Positions 35,194 to 48,515 of a DNA stretch of 64,000 nt are shown piece after piece. The notes under the pieces were generated by a model. It saw only the letters and a list, made by a program, of their open reading frames with translations, did not search any database and was not told where the DNA came from. Source of the stretch: Ulota crispa (lineage: Eukaryota; Streptophyta; Bryopsida; Orthotrichales; Orthotrichaceae); NCBI GenBank assembly GCA_963920765.1, contig OY987244.1, forward strand, positions 4,032,501 through 4,096,500, written 5' to 3'. The translations under genes were made by a program, and so were the position numbers. Position 1 is the first letter of the stretch. Each line of letters begins with the position of its first letter.

Positions 35194-36559
35194 CTGAAAA
35201 ACAACAAATCTGATTATCAGGCCCAAGTTAGCGTATGATCTCAAAGGAAACATTTTAAAACAAATACAAAACTGCTTTGATGTTCAGAAAGACGTATGTA
35301 AGGAAGTAAAGATGCTAGAGCGGCAAAACAACTTCGTAGCAAGACATAAGACTGAAACGGACTTGTACATGTGTCATGAAAGTTGGAATTGATATCTAAC
35401 ATTCCGTATGTAACCTGTAAGTTTCAAAGATTAAGAGAGGAGGCTAGACTGCAAATCCAAATACCACGCAGTCTCGAGATTTCACGATTAAACATATTTA
35501 AGCCTACGTATAGGAAAGTTAATGTAAACGATATTTTAAACGGATGGTACTGCTGTACTTATATAGGAGGGGAAAAGGGAAAAGAACAGCAGTATATAGG
35601 AGGGGAAAAAGTAAAAGAACAGCAAATCATAAAAGCAAAAAGTAAAAGTACATAAACCCATGCATTCTCTCAGTATGCATTTGCGTTTATATCTTCTCTA
35701 AAAAGTAATTTGTACCAGCATTGAGACCTAGGTATCCAATACTGGTATGAACATTAGTCATAAATACCAGACCAATCTCGTATAACATTTCCAATAAATG
35801 ATTCCAGGTTTGCGTACATATCATCGGAATCATTATACGTTTGTTCGATACAGTAACCAGCCTAGACCGGATTTGGAAAATAGAGCCAAAAAATACACTT
35901 ACGAGTCGAATATTACAAAAAAATGTTATTTGTACGACATGAGGTTATACTAAAGTAATGGTTATTCTACAACCCTAATTCATCGTCACGGTTTGTTATG
36001 CGCCAAGTTAGGCCCAAGCCAAAACAACACCACGAGCAAGGCTTCAAGAGAACTACACCGACCTAAAGAGGACATAACAATCTTCAGATTTACGAAGACC
36101 ATACCAACCGAACAACGAAAAACAAAAGAAAATTCTAGAATCAATGAGAACTAAACGGTACATTCAGAAACAACGTGTCAAACGACATCACCACACACTC
36201 AAAACTCCATCACAAACACTAGAAACTCGTAAACTTCAACCCTAATCTTCCTCTGCAAAGTTCCTTGTTCTGTATCCCGTCTTTTTCTTTAATCTCCGCC
36301 TATCCAGTCAACACACGTGTCCTACATCTGACGTCAATATCAATCGCTAATCGTTAAGCAAAAAAGAAACGACAGACGAACCAACGCTTCGTACACCGCA
36401 ACAAATACACGATTAATCGCTCGCACACCAAATAAGACGCACCAAAGCATATGGCTAAGTTAAGCACTTAACGTGCGACTGTAAATTAAAAAAACCTGGA
36501 ACTATACAACTCCGTAGGTAGGCTCAAGCTATACTACCGGCCTAGCAAAACTCAAACAC
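35194..36559 (-). other. Probable leader intron of the A20/AN1 gene
   Basis: Single-copy-looking, moderately AT-rich, without a recognised coding frame. A short direct repeat TATAGGAGGGGAAAA occurs twice near 35560-35610. Confidence 0.4.
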
Positions 36560-37310
36560 TGCATGCTCTGTCTCACAAATCCTCTCTTCCTACAACATCG
36601 ACACCACCGCCCGAGCTCCCCGACGTCCAACCACAAACACACACACACACACACGCAAACACACCAAAACCAAAATATACACAAAAAGAGAAAAAACGAA
36701 AGACAAGAACCACAACCGAAGTATAAAATAGAAAAGCGTTCGCATCACCTCGACTGAAGCTCCGAGAGAGAACAATTCACGGGCGCAGATCCAAAGGGAG
36801 ACACAGAGAGAAAGATAGAGAGGGTTAAGAGAGAAGTGTCACCTCGGCTCAGCGCCGCGACGCGACCATGCCGGCCATCGACGAAGAAGAAAAAGCCACA
36901 ACAACGACAAAAAAAAACACGAGAACAACGAACAAATACCGCCACCTGTGCCAACCACCACCGCCGGCTCTCTCTCTCAACAAGCCCCCGTAAAACCGCA
37001 AAATCCGGCCTCTTTTGCTCGTTTGAAAATCCTACAAAGCTCTGGTGTTCGGCGCCGTCGTGAAGAGAACGCACGGCTGGTTGGTGACGGGGTGAAATAA
37101 GCCGTCGTCTCCGTTGGCGATGGCGATGGCGGAGCAGAAGAAGAAGAAGGGCGAGAAGCACAGACGGCAAACAGGCAAACAGCCTCGGCGACGAGTGAGA
37201 AGAAGAAGAAGGCGTGCAGTAAAGAAAAAGAAAAAGGATTCCCGGTCAGGCAAACATGCAAAGAAAGACCCTCGGCGACGAGCCAGAAAAGGGGAAGGCG
37301 TGCCGTAAAG
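36560..37310 (-). promoter_or_regulatory. GC-richer leader/promoter region of the A20/AN1 gene
   Basis: Base composition rises sharply here against the AT-rich surroundings. On the minus strand there are long CT-rich tracts typical of plant transcription-start regions, including one near 36840-36790. A (CA)n microsatellite lies at about 36637-36654. An imperfect tandem duplication of about 85 bp covers 37180-37310 (CCTCGGCGACGAG twice, GGCGTGC.GTAAAGAAAA twice). Short basic open frames here (for example 37114-37308 plus, rich in Lys/Arg) are products of purine-rich composition and are not called as genes. Confidence 0.5.
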
Positions 37311-37337
37311 AAAATGAAAAAAGGAATCCTGGGCGTC

Positions 37338-37405
37338 GTCTAGGTATCAATCGAGTCTAGGTATCAATCGAGTCTAGGTATCAATCGAGCCCAGGTATCA
37401 ATCGA
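37338..37405 (+). repeat. 17-bp tandem repeat x4
   Basis: Unit GTCTAGGTATCAATCGA starts at 37338, 37355, 37372 and 37389; the last unit begins GCCC instead of GTCT. It lies upstream of the A20/AN1 gene. Confidence 0.95.
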
Positions 37406-38049
37406 ATCTTTTGTTGCCCGGGTCCGGGTATCGAGTGTTACCTGTGGGAACCTCTTGGAAAAGGCCTCGAGGGGTGGACGGGAGTCTTCTTAGGCATGTG
37501 TTGCGAAATTCGTGATTGAATTTGTAAATTTTCCCATGAAATTATCTTTGAATATATACTCCTGTGGTGTGAATGATTTTATAAATTTTCAATGAAGTTA
37601 GCTTTGTATATATATACTACTAGTGTAGCCTTGTGCCGTTGCCCTGTGCAGTTGGCCCAGTAAATGTAAAAGTAAAAAGTGAAATTGAAAATAAGAGTGA
37701 AAGTAAAAGTAACAGTGAAGGTAATTTCAAATGTCACAAAATCAAGGACTTCCGTGCACCCCTTCTTGGCAAGAGCTTTCTGGAAGTCATCAAAATCAAA
37801 GTAAAAGTAATTTTTTAAAATTTTAATTCATTAAAATTTTCAAAAATTCAATCACTTTTCTAGTGTAGGCCCAAATGTCATGAAACCAAGCATGCGCACC
37901 TCTCTTTGTCGAGAGCTTTTTACAATACCAAGCATGCAACATGGAGACACATGGTTTGGGAGATCTCAATGTGAAAACAAACAAACAATCATCCAAACAA
38001 ACAGACTAATTTAAGATATTTAATTATAAAAAGAAACCTAAGTAAATAA
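37406..38049. other. Gene-free stretch
   Basis: AGTAAAAGTAACAGTGAAGG-type short repeats at about 37660-37815; no gene recognised. Confidence 0.4.
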
Positions 38050-39730
38050 TTTTTTCTTGTTAGTGAGTTTGACTTTAATTATACCAAAGTTGCACTATTT
38101 GAAAAAAAAAACAAATCTATAGAGAAGTAAAAAAAATTATTGTAATTTTAGGTTTTCTATTTTTAAATGCAAAATATATTGTGTTGAAATTTATTTTATT
38201 TTTTCACTAATAGGATAAATTAAATTACTAATGTGGCACTCCTTGAACGTCAAGGGATACCTAAGTGTGAGTATGTATCCAAAAGCATGCCCTAATAACT
38301 TTAGATAACATAAAAGTGTTTATTTCATTTTCTGATTTTGTAATTTTTAGCTGGGGTTACTTTGTATATACATAGAACAAAAACTACCCCTAGAACATGA
38401 ATTTATCTCATGAATGAGTTCAACTCTAATTTTATCAATTGCACTATTTAAAAAAATAAAAGCTAAGGAAAATTGGATTTTTTATATTGTAATTTATTGT
38501 AATTTTGGGTCACTCATTTTTAAATAATAATAAAAATTGCATTGAAAGTGATTTTTTTTCTTTTGCTAATAGGATAAATTCATGTACTAAGGTGGCACTC
38601 CTTGAATGAGGGATACGTAAGTGTGAGTGTGGATCCAAAAGTGTGCCCTAATAACTTTAGGTGACATAAAAATGTTTACTTCATTTTGTGAATTTCTAAT
38701 TTTTCAAGGGAGTTAACTATGTACATTTCTAATATATAAAATACCCCTAGAGCATGTTTTTTTCTTATGAGTGAGTTCAACACTAATTTTACCAAAGTTG
38801 CACTTTTTATAAAATAAAATAAAGTACAGAGAATTGGAAGGTTTTATTATAATTTATTGTAATTTTGGGTATTTTATTTTTGAATGTAAAAAAATCTTGT
38901 ATGGAAAGTGATTTTGTTCACTCATTGATAAATTAATGTGCTACGGTGGCACTCCTTGAACAAGGCGTACCTAAGTGTGAGTGTAAGCGTGTCCCAATAA
39001 CTTTAGGTAACATAAAAGTATTTATTTCATATTGTGGTTTTGTGATTTTTCAATGGAGCTGACCTTGTATATTTATAATCCAAAAACAAACCCTTAGCAC
39101 ATAAGCTTTTCTAATGAGTGAGTTCGACACTGATTTTATCAAAGTTGAACTATTTATATAAATAAATAAGAAGCTACAGAGAAGAGAATTTTTTTATTGT
39201 AATTTATTGTGATTTTGGGTTTTTTTATTTTTGAATGCAAAAATGTTGTATGGAAAGCTATTATGCTCTTTCACTGATATGATAAATTAATGTACTAAGG
39301 TGACACTCCTTAAAAAGAAGGGATACCTAAGTGTGAGTGGCTATCCAAAAGCGTGCCCTAACAGCTTTAGGTAACGTAAAAGTGTTTATTTTTGTTTTGT
39401 GATTCTGTAATTTTTCAATGAAGTTATTTTGGTATATTTGTAGTATTTAAAATTTTATATATAGAACACAAATTTATCTTATGAGTGAGTTTGACTGGTT
39501 TCACCAAAGTTACAGTATTTGAAAGAAAGCAAAGTTATGGAGAATTGAAAATTTTATTGTGATTTATTGTATTTTTGGTTTTTATTATTATTAAATGTAA
39601 ATCTTGTATAGAAATTAATTTACTAAGGTGGCAAACCTTAAATGGAAGGGATACATGAGCGTGAGTGGGTATCCAAAAGCATGCCCTAATAAATTTAAAG
39701 AACATAAATGTGTTTGTTTCACAATATTCA
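38050..39730 (+). repeat. Satellite-like array, about 355-bp unit x5
   Basis: GGTGGCACTCCTTGAA-like words start near 38233, 38590, 38945, 39300 and 39626, and GAGTGAGTTYGAC-like words lie near 38063, 38411, 38770, 39115 and 39484. Both give a period of 325-370 bp. Each unit also has TATCCAAAAGCATGCCCTAA and TTATTGTAATTTTGGGT. Units are diverged by substitutions and small indels. Confidence 0.9.
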
Positions 39731-41657
39731 ATATAAGATGTTGATAACAAGGTCTAAATTTTTTTTTAAATGTGTAAAGTTTAACTTCTTAGAAGTTTTA
39801 TAGCTTGTGGATTTAGCCTCTTGTCACTTTGAATTTATCATGCAACAGAGAACTCTGAATTGCACTTAGGATTGGATTTTATTTATTTTTGTGTGTGACA
39901 AAAGAAAAAAGAAACATCGTGAATATATAGCCATGGTTGTCAAAAATAAATAAAAAATGATGATAAACCACATCAGTTTTACAACAAGGACCCTCCCAAC
40001 TGATTATTGATCAAAGCCACTAAAATGCTATAGAAGATTCTTGTCATTATTTTAAATAAATAAACCAAAAAATAAAAGGGTGGTTGTATTCCAAATGCAA
40101 AACTTGTTAACACTGAGCATACACCACCAAATCAATCTAAGTGTGTACTAGATATGAGTAGGGTATATGGATATTGGGATAGGAAAGTATTACTTTTTTT
40201 TCATATTTATATTGTTGTTTGATCATACTTTATTATTGATACAAATTATCACATCAAACCATATCCTATATTGCAATAACATTTCAATGTTTCTTAATAT
40301 CCATGCAACAATAGTGGCTACCAACATACATCTATGGTTGAATTGATCTCAAATAAACTCAAATTTAAATTTTGCAAAATTTTCACATAAAGTTTGATCT
40401 TTTCTAGATTTAATGTCAAGAAGCATCGCATTCTTCTAGAATTTATTCCTTTAGAACAAAATCGTGGTCTATATTTTCACATACAAAATTTGATCAAATG
40501 TTAAATCAAATGCTTACTTACTAACAAAGCTTAAAACCATTATTTATACATACCTATAAAGTGAATATGGGATGTATCACTTCACTCATCAGTAGCAACA
40601 AAATTTAAATTACAAGATAGAAGATTTCATATAAAATTGATCATAGATAAAAATCATCAATTTTGAGTAACTGAAAAAAATGGAATGTAATATTATTAAC
40701 ATCTTAATTCATAATTATTTTGAGCCTTGTTTGAAGGGTTATTTTTTCATTAAATTTTGAATTTTTTAGTTGACAAGTACTATTCTTAAAAATAAAAATA
40801 TATTGTCAAGGACAAGTATTGAAAATTTGTGCTATGCAAATATTTGAAGACCAACTCAAATTTTTGCTAAAAGTTAGATGGAAAAGTACTAAGTTTTAAA
40901 GTACGCAAGTTGCATTTGCTTAAATGTGTTCATTGTTCAAAATTGCTTCTTGTTTTTTTGGAGATGAGTTTGTACTAAATTTCAAATTGTAACCACTTTT
41001 TCAAATTTCTTAACTATGATGACAAAGAATCTTTGAAATCTCATACCTTTAATGCATAAAATGAAACTTAATGATGATATCAAACTAAAAACATTAATAA
41101 TGAATAATGATTCCATACAAAATTTCCCTTAATTTGCAATCACATGCAATCCCAACCATACTTGTTACTAAAGACTATTATTGGGGACACCTAACAAAGT
41201 CGCAATTATGCAACCCTCTTCTTTAAAAATTTTATAATGGTACAAAAACTATTTTCATCCAATCTACAATTTTGTATCTTGTAAAAAAACTGGCCAGTTT
41301 TTAAACTTCGTCTTCTAACGTGGCTTTAAAAGAAATCGTCAACATTTTTTGCACTATAGACCTAATTTGTACAAAATACTAAATTTTGCACTCTTTCATT
41401 GACAGCTCTTCAATGACTAGATAACCCTATATGTCATATAGGCACATATACTAATTGTTTGTTAACGAACTTAACAAATCAAACACAGCCTGTTTTACCT
41501 TTGTTAATGCTAAAAGAGGTGTCATATTATTAATAACAATTGCCCAAGTGCAATTGCCTCAAAAGTTTGATGTAATTAAGAATGGTAGGTAGAATTATTA
41601 CTGTAATATTTCTTTTTCAGCCTTCTACTTAGAATTAATCACAAAGATTTGTGCACA
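39731..41657. other. Gene-free AT-rich stretch
   Basis: Nothing recognised on either strand. Confidence 0.45.
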
Positions 41658-42753
41658 TTAACTTCTAAAGGACCAAGCAAATATTCACCAAAAACTCTCC
41701 AAAACTGCCATTTTTAAGGCATCAACCAAATTTGAATACAAAAATATTTTTATGCATGTGTGACCATAGGATCTTGTAGAAGAATAGCTTTTGAAGATGT
41801 GGAAAAAATATAGAGTTTTCCACAGCATGGATTGGAAGATAGAATGGTTTGAATATTCAAAAACGTCTTGTGAAAAATCGGGCAGCTACCCTTCAAAAGG
41901 TGAAATTCCTAAGGAAAAAAGGACATGTGGGTGGTACTTCTCTAAATTCCTTATTCCACTTAAGTAAAGTACATGTCAAAAATGTTTCAAATCAATTGGA
42001 ATTGTACAACATATTAAAACAAATTAGTAAGTAAAAGGAAGTAGAGAATGATTCAAAACACAAAATTGTTAAGAATTTAAATATGGAAATGAAAAATGCC
42101 AATCCCAATGGTCATAATGTTGTAATAAACAATCTTCATCCTTAGTTTAGTTTTTTTTCTAAAATAATGAAAATTGAGTAAAATAAAGGACTACAAAGTT
42201 TATTTTGGAGTAGAGAATCCAGAACTGCCCGCAAACAAAAAATACTCATAACTTTCATTTCATTGATCCAAATATAATGATTCAAAGTTTCCTACATTCA
42301 CATAATTCTCTTAGGCCAATCTAAAAATTTTGTTTTTGAAAAAAGTGATTTTTAAAAATCTGCCCACGCCCCCTAACAAACGTAAAAAACAACATACAGT
42401 AGTGCCTCCCTAAGATGAACCTTTATAAGAAAAAATGCTTGGCTAAGATGAAGTAGATGATTGTCCCTAGTGGTTGGGGAGCTAAAAAAGCTTGTTTAGT
42501 TACTATGAATGTTTTCCTTACATGAAAGGAATATGCTGTCCGGATACCTTCATCATATCCAAGCACTACTGTACTAGGCCATAACTTTCTACTCATAATT
42601 CCAAATGTCATGAAAGTTAGTGCATAGGAAAGGTAAACCTCATCCCCACATTTTATTAAAATTTTAGCCTAAAATATGAAAAGCTCCAACCATAGGTACC
42701 TGCCTGAAATTGCTATGTTGCTAAAAAATGGGGTTTGGTCCTTTACGAGTTAA
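41658..42753 (+). mobile_element. Long-class TTAA-family element with internal insertion, 1096 bp
   Basis: TTAACTTCTAAAGGACC to GGTCCTTTACGAGTTAA. It carries the family interior (AATGCCAATCCCAATGGTCA, AACTGCCCGCAAACAAAAA) plus a different right third near 42370-42720. Confidence 0.8.
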
Positions 42754-42773
42754 ATGATAGAAAGATGATTGTT

Positions 42774-43707
42774 ATAACCCCTAAAGGACCAAGCCCATTT
42801 TTTTGTGAAAATCACTGAAAACTGCCACTTTTGGAAGAATGAGTACAAAGGTAGGAAAAGAAGTTTTTTGAAAACTTATATGTAGGATCTTGCTCTAGAC
42901 TATGGGAGGTACTTGTGGAAAAAAAATCAGCTCACTCTAGATGTAGAGTGAGATATTGACATCCAAAGTGCAAAAGAAAGTTTTTTTCCCTACTGCCCAA
43001 AAATTTCAAAAGCCTTTGATTGCTCCAATATCAAAGAAATTGCTCTACACAAAGTTGAATTTTATTTTTTCCATGTTGAAGACCAAGTTAGGTATGTGTG
43101 GGAGAATTTTCAAATGAATTGGAGCTGTAGATCATACTTTGTAAAATATTGCAATGTTACAATGCCATGAAATTTGCATATACACTAGGCAAGACTGGAG
43201 GATTTATGTAAAATTGAGAAATATGAGTTACTTTGATCCAAATGGTGAAAACCAAGGAATCTTAGTCTAGTACTACTTGGAAAAAAAGTCAAAAAAAGAA
43301 GTAAAGCACCAAATTTAACAAGGGGCAAAAGGAATGGAGGTTTTGGAGTTCCATACCTGCCCACAAACTAAAACTTCTTCCTCATCAATCAAAATTGAAT
43401 GATTCAAAACTTTCCACATATATAATAATTTAGAGAACCGATTTCAGATTTTTATTTTTTTTAAACGCAATTTTAAAAAAAGTCTTTTGGGCTGCCCAGA
43501 TTGCCCGCCCTCCCCTGTTTTTCAGAAATTCATGCATAACTACTTCAATAATGTCAAAATGAAGAAAAAATTAGATATGCATGTACATCTTTGAATTCCC
43601 CACCAACTTCAAAAGTTTCAAACTTTTTATAAAAGCAAGTTTAGTCATAGGTACATGCCCGCGGTCCATTTGTCCCTCGAGGGGATAGTTGGTTTTTTAG
43701 GGATTTA
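42774..43707 (+). mobile_element. Long-class TTAA-family element, about 934 bp
   Basis: ATAACCCCTAAAGGACC to GGTTTTTTAGGGATTT; both terminal TTAA sites are mutated. The interior is conserved except for a replaced middle. Confidence 0.8.
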
Positions 43708-44385
43708 TGAAGTAAATGCCAACTTCTTGCAAATAAAATCAAGTTTTTGATAGACTTATCACTAGAACTTTATATGCAAAATTTCCTACAAAAATATATT
43801 GGAAACCTATTGACTTAATGTAACTATTTATTCCCAATTATAAACAAAAACCTGCAAAGAAATTGCCATATCAAGATGTAAGCTTAACATGGTGTATATA
43901 GTATTTATGAAGCCATTCATATCCATGATTATGAATATTGTAAAAAATAATGTGATTCATTCATGTTTGATTTGTGCATGTAAATTCAAGCTAAGATTGT
44001 CTTTAAAAATTAGTCAATATGTTGTATAATATTCTATAATTAATTTCCAATTTTTTTTCTTTTGGTTGTACCATTAAAATTTATTCATATCATTATGTTT
44101 ACCCACCAACAAATAAGAAATGTGACACGTAACTACTACGGAGTATAAATTTGGCACTTGTTTATGAAAGCATGGCATAATATTAACTGTATTTGAAATG
44201 GTACAAAACAATTTTGGAAAAATTTGAGAACTTGTGTAATTAAGGGTGTTTCAGTTCATATTAAGTACCTGAAAACAATTAAACATTAAAATAATTTCTA
44301 GTTTTTAGGGGTGAAACTTATCCCACTTTATTCTAAAGTAATAGAAAGATCATCATAATAGTTCATTAAAAAATCCATAGAGGGA
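43708..44385. other. Gene-free stretch
   Basis: Nothing recognised. Confidence 0.4.
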
Positions 44386-45119
44386 TAGTTGCAAGAAACA
44401 ATTGTCTTGTTTTCTGTCCCCTTACTGCATGGCACGTGGTTTTAGGGGTGTATCTTTTGCTTACTAACTTCTTTTCACGTGAAAATTTAGAGGAAGGTTC
44501 ACATTAAAGTTATTAACCTATTATGTTTTTTTGGGTTTAAAAAAAAATCATCCACTAATTTTAAATGGATTTTGATAATATGTCTACCTTGGCTGTTTTG
44601 TGGGTTTTCAGTATTGCATTGAGCCAAAAAAAAAGGAATTTGATGCCACAAATTTGGGAAGTTGTTCATCATTGAACATTACATGGATTTGCCACGGGGT
44701 TTTAGAAAAATGTAAATTATGTGCCCTCCACTTTCCCTCAAAGTGGACATCCATTGGACATGCATTAGAGTTTGGAAACAAATATTCTTGAAAAATTAGT
44801 TGCATCAGTCAATGCCCCTCATAGTGGACTAAAATGACTATTTTTTGTTTTATTTTTTATAGATTTACTACTATTTTCTAAAAAGCAAAAAGGAAATTGT
44901 CTTTTTGTTGGTAATTTTTGTCCCTCTATTTTTGTGCATAACTTTTAGAATAAATATTTTCTAAGTCTGAACTTTCACAAGTATGCTATTTTAAGTGCTT
45001 TACACTTTTTCCATATTTTGTTTTATTTTTAAAAGAAATTCAAAAGCTCATAATACTACCTAGTACTACCAATTTTAAGGGTATTTGACACAAAACTATG
45101 AAGTGTTTCTTGCAACTAC
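44386..45119. mobile_element. CAAGAAACA-ended element, about 734 bp
   Basis: TAGTTGCAAGAAACA mirrors TGTTTCTTGCAACTA. Shares TTTTTGTGCATAAC and GTCCCCTTA segments with 10284-11012. Confidence 0.8.
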
Positions 45120-46261
45120 CTAGAGCTCATTTTAAAAATAAAAATAGGTTATTTATGTTTTGCTATATATATAGTGAAGGAACTTAGAGCAAAAAAATTG
45201 ATGATTTACTTGTTACAAAATACATTTTCAATAAGCCTACCGTGTAAGAAACCACAAAGCAACAAAGACTTGACAACCACACGAGTTGTTTGTAGCATCC
45301 CTCAATATGTTGGAATTCTTCGTAAATGTAAGCTAGAAGGTTTTAAAATAAAAGCTACAAGTATAAATTGGAGCTATTGTTTGCTCTAAAAAAATTATGG
45401 GCATTCAAAGTAGGTGTCTCTCTGTCATCTTTCAGCCAAAGTTTGTTGGTTTATTGTGTCTTGCACTAAGTTGTAGCATAATTGTGCTCTATTTTACTTT
45501 TGAAAATTAGGGGGAAGAAAAAAAAAACCTTAAACACGTATTTCAAATCATAACAACAAGCCAGGTCACAAAATCTTGAAGCTTGCAATGCTAAGAAACT
45601 TGAATGTGTTTTTCAATTCATGAGAAATTATGACTTCATTTTGAAAACTTTAAGCCAAAATAATTTGCAAATAATAAAAATTAGTTATACATGTATAAAA
45701 TATCATGGTTCACAACATTTGATGATTTTGCTGTGACTATCCGATTCATTGTTCAATTGGGACAAAAAGTATATTTGGAATACAAAAGCTTGATGTAACA
45801 ACTAAAAAACATTTTTATACTTTGATGTGAACGTCCACAACATCAACACTCAAAACACTTGTAATGAAGGCCTTAGAAGGCACCTAGGGGTCATGTCCTA
45901 GGAACACCCATAGACGGTTTGAGTATACTCAAAACACACTTGGAAAGTGTCATGTGGGAGTGAAAATTTCTAATTTCAAAATTGCTATCAACATTAAACA
46001 AACAAATAAAAATTGCATTCTAATCGGAAACAATTTCATTAAATATAAACAATACATTAAGAAATTGCATAATTGACACAAAGTAATAAATCAGAATATA
46101 TAATAACAAAAAGAACTAGTGCACCAACAAACATATTCTTTACATGATTCTTGTTGAGAAAATTGAATGTTATAATCTTTCTTTATTTAAAATAAATTCT
46201 TAGGCACCAAGATAGTATAGGTCTTTTTTGAGTAAAACATAAATGAGCTCATTTGAAGTAT
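45120..46261. other. Gene-free stretch
   Basis: Nothing recognised; the 71-codon frame at 45174 has no familiar motif. Confidence 0.4.
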
Positions 46262-47190
46262 TTAACCCCTAAAGGACCAACTGTCTGTTCAATGAACAAA
46301 TGGGGTTTTGGGCATGTACCTATGGCCAAATTACTTTGCATGATTTTTTGAAACTTTTATTGAAGATGAGGAATTCAAAAATCTACGTGGGCGTTTAATT
46401 TATATTCCAGTTGATGCTAGGGAGCAAAAGTTATGCCCAAATAAGCACAAATTTGGAGACTCTAGGAAGCAAAAAAATTCTTATAAAAACTTGAAAAAAA
46501 GTTTAATTTAATCTTTCTCATAGATAATATCTTTGTTTACATTTGAAGATTTGATTCATTCCATTTGGACTAGTTATGAGAAAGTTATGGACAATCTTGT
46601 TTTTTGGGCAATTCAAGCATCTTCTTGAAAAAATAACTTATAAACTTCATTTTTGAATGCAATTTTAACATTTTTTCAAAACAAACTATTGGAGGAGGTG
46701 AAGTTTGCTTTCTAGAACAATCTCACCATTGGGATCATTGCATTTCAATTCCATGCAAGGTTATTAGCAATTTAAGTTTTTGTTCAATCTCATACCTTCT
46801 TGTGCCTAATGTTTTTTTTTAAGAATGAAAATTAACTATTTTTTGTGTTTGTTTTTTTCCCAAGATTACCAACTCAACTTCCCACCATGAAAAAATAGAA
46901 TTGCAAACTCTATGGAGCAAAAATTTAAGTTAAAAAAATTCAAAGTTAAATAATCTAATCATGCAAGGTGCAAAAAAGTTGTTTTTTACTTTTTAAATGC
47001 AAATATCTTCCAACCTGTACAGTCAAAGATCTTGAGTTTTGTATGACACATTCTTATAGTAGTCTAGTACAAGACCCTATGGTTAGATATGCAAAAAGAC
47101 CAATTTTCAAACTTTTTTACTCTTTGCCATAGAATTGATAATTTTGAGTGTCTTTTGACAAAATAAAGGCCATGGTCCTTTAGGGGTTAA
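46262..47190 (-). mobile_element. Long-class TTAA-family element, 929 bp, opposite orientation
   Basis: TTAACCCCTAAAGGACCAAC to GGTCCTTTAGGGGTTAA; the left part equals the mirrored right half of the other long copies (GTACCTATGGCCAAATTACT). Confidence 0.85.
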
Positions 47191-47790
47191 AGCGTGTTAA
47201 ACCTTGTTAAGTCTTAAATGGGTTAATGACATATCTTCATCATGTTATAGTGTCATTTTTTGTCTGAAAATCAATATATCGTGGTTGTAGGTTCAAACAG
47301 CTAAAAAGGGTTCTATTCTGAAAATTTGAATAAATGTAGAGCCTTATTTACAATACAATGTATACTTAGTGAGATTTACTTCATTGGTTGAAATTTAATA
47401 TTTAAAATTAAAAACTTTATGACTAGAAACATTAATACAACAAACTAAAAGACTTCAAAATGCAACACAAAGTGATCTTCATTATAAACTATGTCCCAAA
47501 TCTCAAGCTACATAAATGTTTCAAAATTGATTGCTCCAGCACTGAAAATTGGGATTCAACAACATCTGACTATGTCCCAGGTCCTATTTCACTTATATTT
47601 ATCTACAATGCATTTTTCTTTAGGAACCACAATTACCCAAGAGAGTGGAACTTCACTCCAAAAATGAGTTTAGCAAAAACACAACAAGTATGAAAACTCA
47701 ACTTGCAAAAAAGTCCCAATTAAAATTTCAACATAAAAAATCAAGCATTTTTTTGACAAAATCCATTTTAAAGGAATATCTTTTTCATTG
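47191..47790. other. Gene-free stretch
   Basis: Nothing recognised. Confidence 0.4.
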
Positions 47791-48221
47791 TTAACCCTTA
47801 AAGGACTGTGGGCCCTTTTGGGGTACAAATGGGATTTTGGGCATGTACCTATGGCTAAACTACTTTGTGTGATCTTTTGAAATTTGTATGGAAGGTGGAG
47901 AATTCCAAGACCTATGTGGGCATCTATTTTTTTCTTTGTTTTGACATTTATTGAAGAAGTTAAAAATGAATATCTAGAAATGGCGCTCGGCAGGCAGCCA
48001 AAAACTTCTCTAAAAATTGCATTTTTTCAAATAAAATTATGGCATAGGTTCTTTAGACTACTATATACGTGGGGAGCTTTGAATTATTCAATTTTGATAA
48101 ATGAGATGAAAGTTATAAGAGGTTTTAGTTTGTGTGTAAGTGCGATTTCTCAATTTAACAATAGGGACATGGCTGAAATCCCATTAGTTCCCCAAAAGGA
48201 CAATGGTCCTTTAGGGGCTAA
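47791..48221 (-). mobile_element. Deleted TTAA-family foldback element, 431 bp
   Basis: TTAACCCTTAAAGGACTG to GGTCCTTTAGGGGCTAA. The left half is full length up to GTTTTAGTTTGTG, then jumps to the last 50 bp of the right end, an internal deletion derivative of the type at 27187-27909. Confidence 0.85.
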
Positions 48222-48515
48222 GATAGATGATTTTGCAAAATTGAGGTTTTTGAAAGCGTTACTCAACAAAACTTTTGTCATTAGAAATTGAAAATTCTCC
48301 ATCTACAAGTTCATCCATTTTCTTGTAGTAGTCTATGTCTAGCAATACTTTCCTCATCAAGCACCATGTGAAAAAATGAGATTTCCTTGTTGGCTTTGCT
48401 TTCTATGCCAACCCAATTTCCCATAATGCTCTCTTTGTCAATCATCTAACATTAACAAAAAAAATGGGTCCTCTTACTTGTCCATTTGGTAATTGAGACG
48501 GCGTTACTTGAAACA

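Noticed and set aside
36719..36731. Plus-strand TATA-like GTATAAAATAG
   Set aside because: It points away from the A20/AN1 gene and no plus-strand gene follows; kept only as a possible chance match.
37114..37308. Lys/Arg-rich 64-residue frame
   Set aside because: Purine-rich tandem-duplicated promoter/leader sequence of the divergent A20/AN1 gene; no domain.
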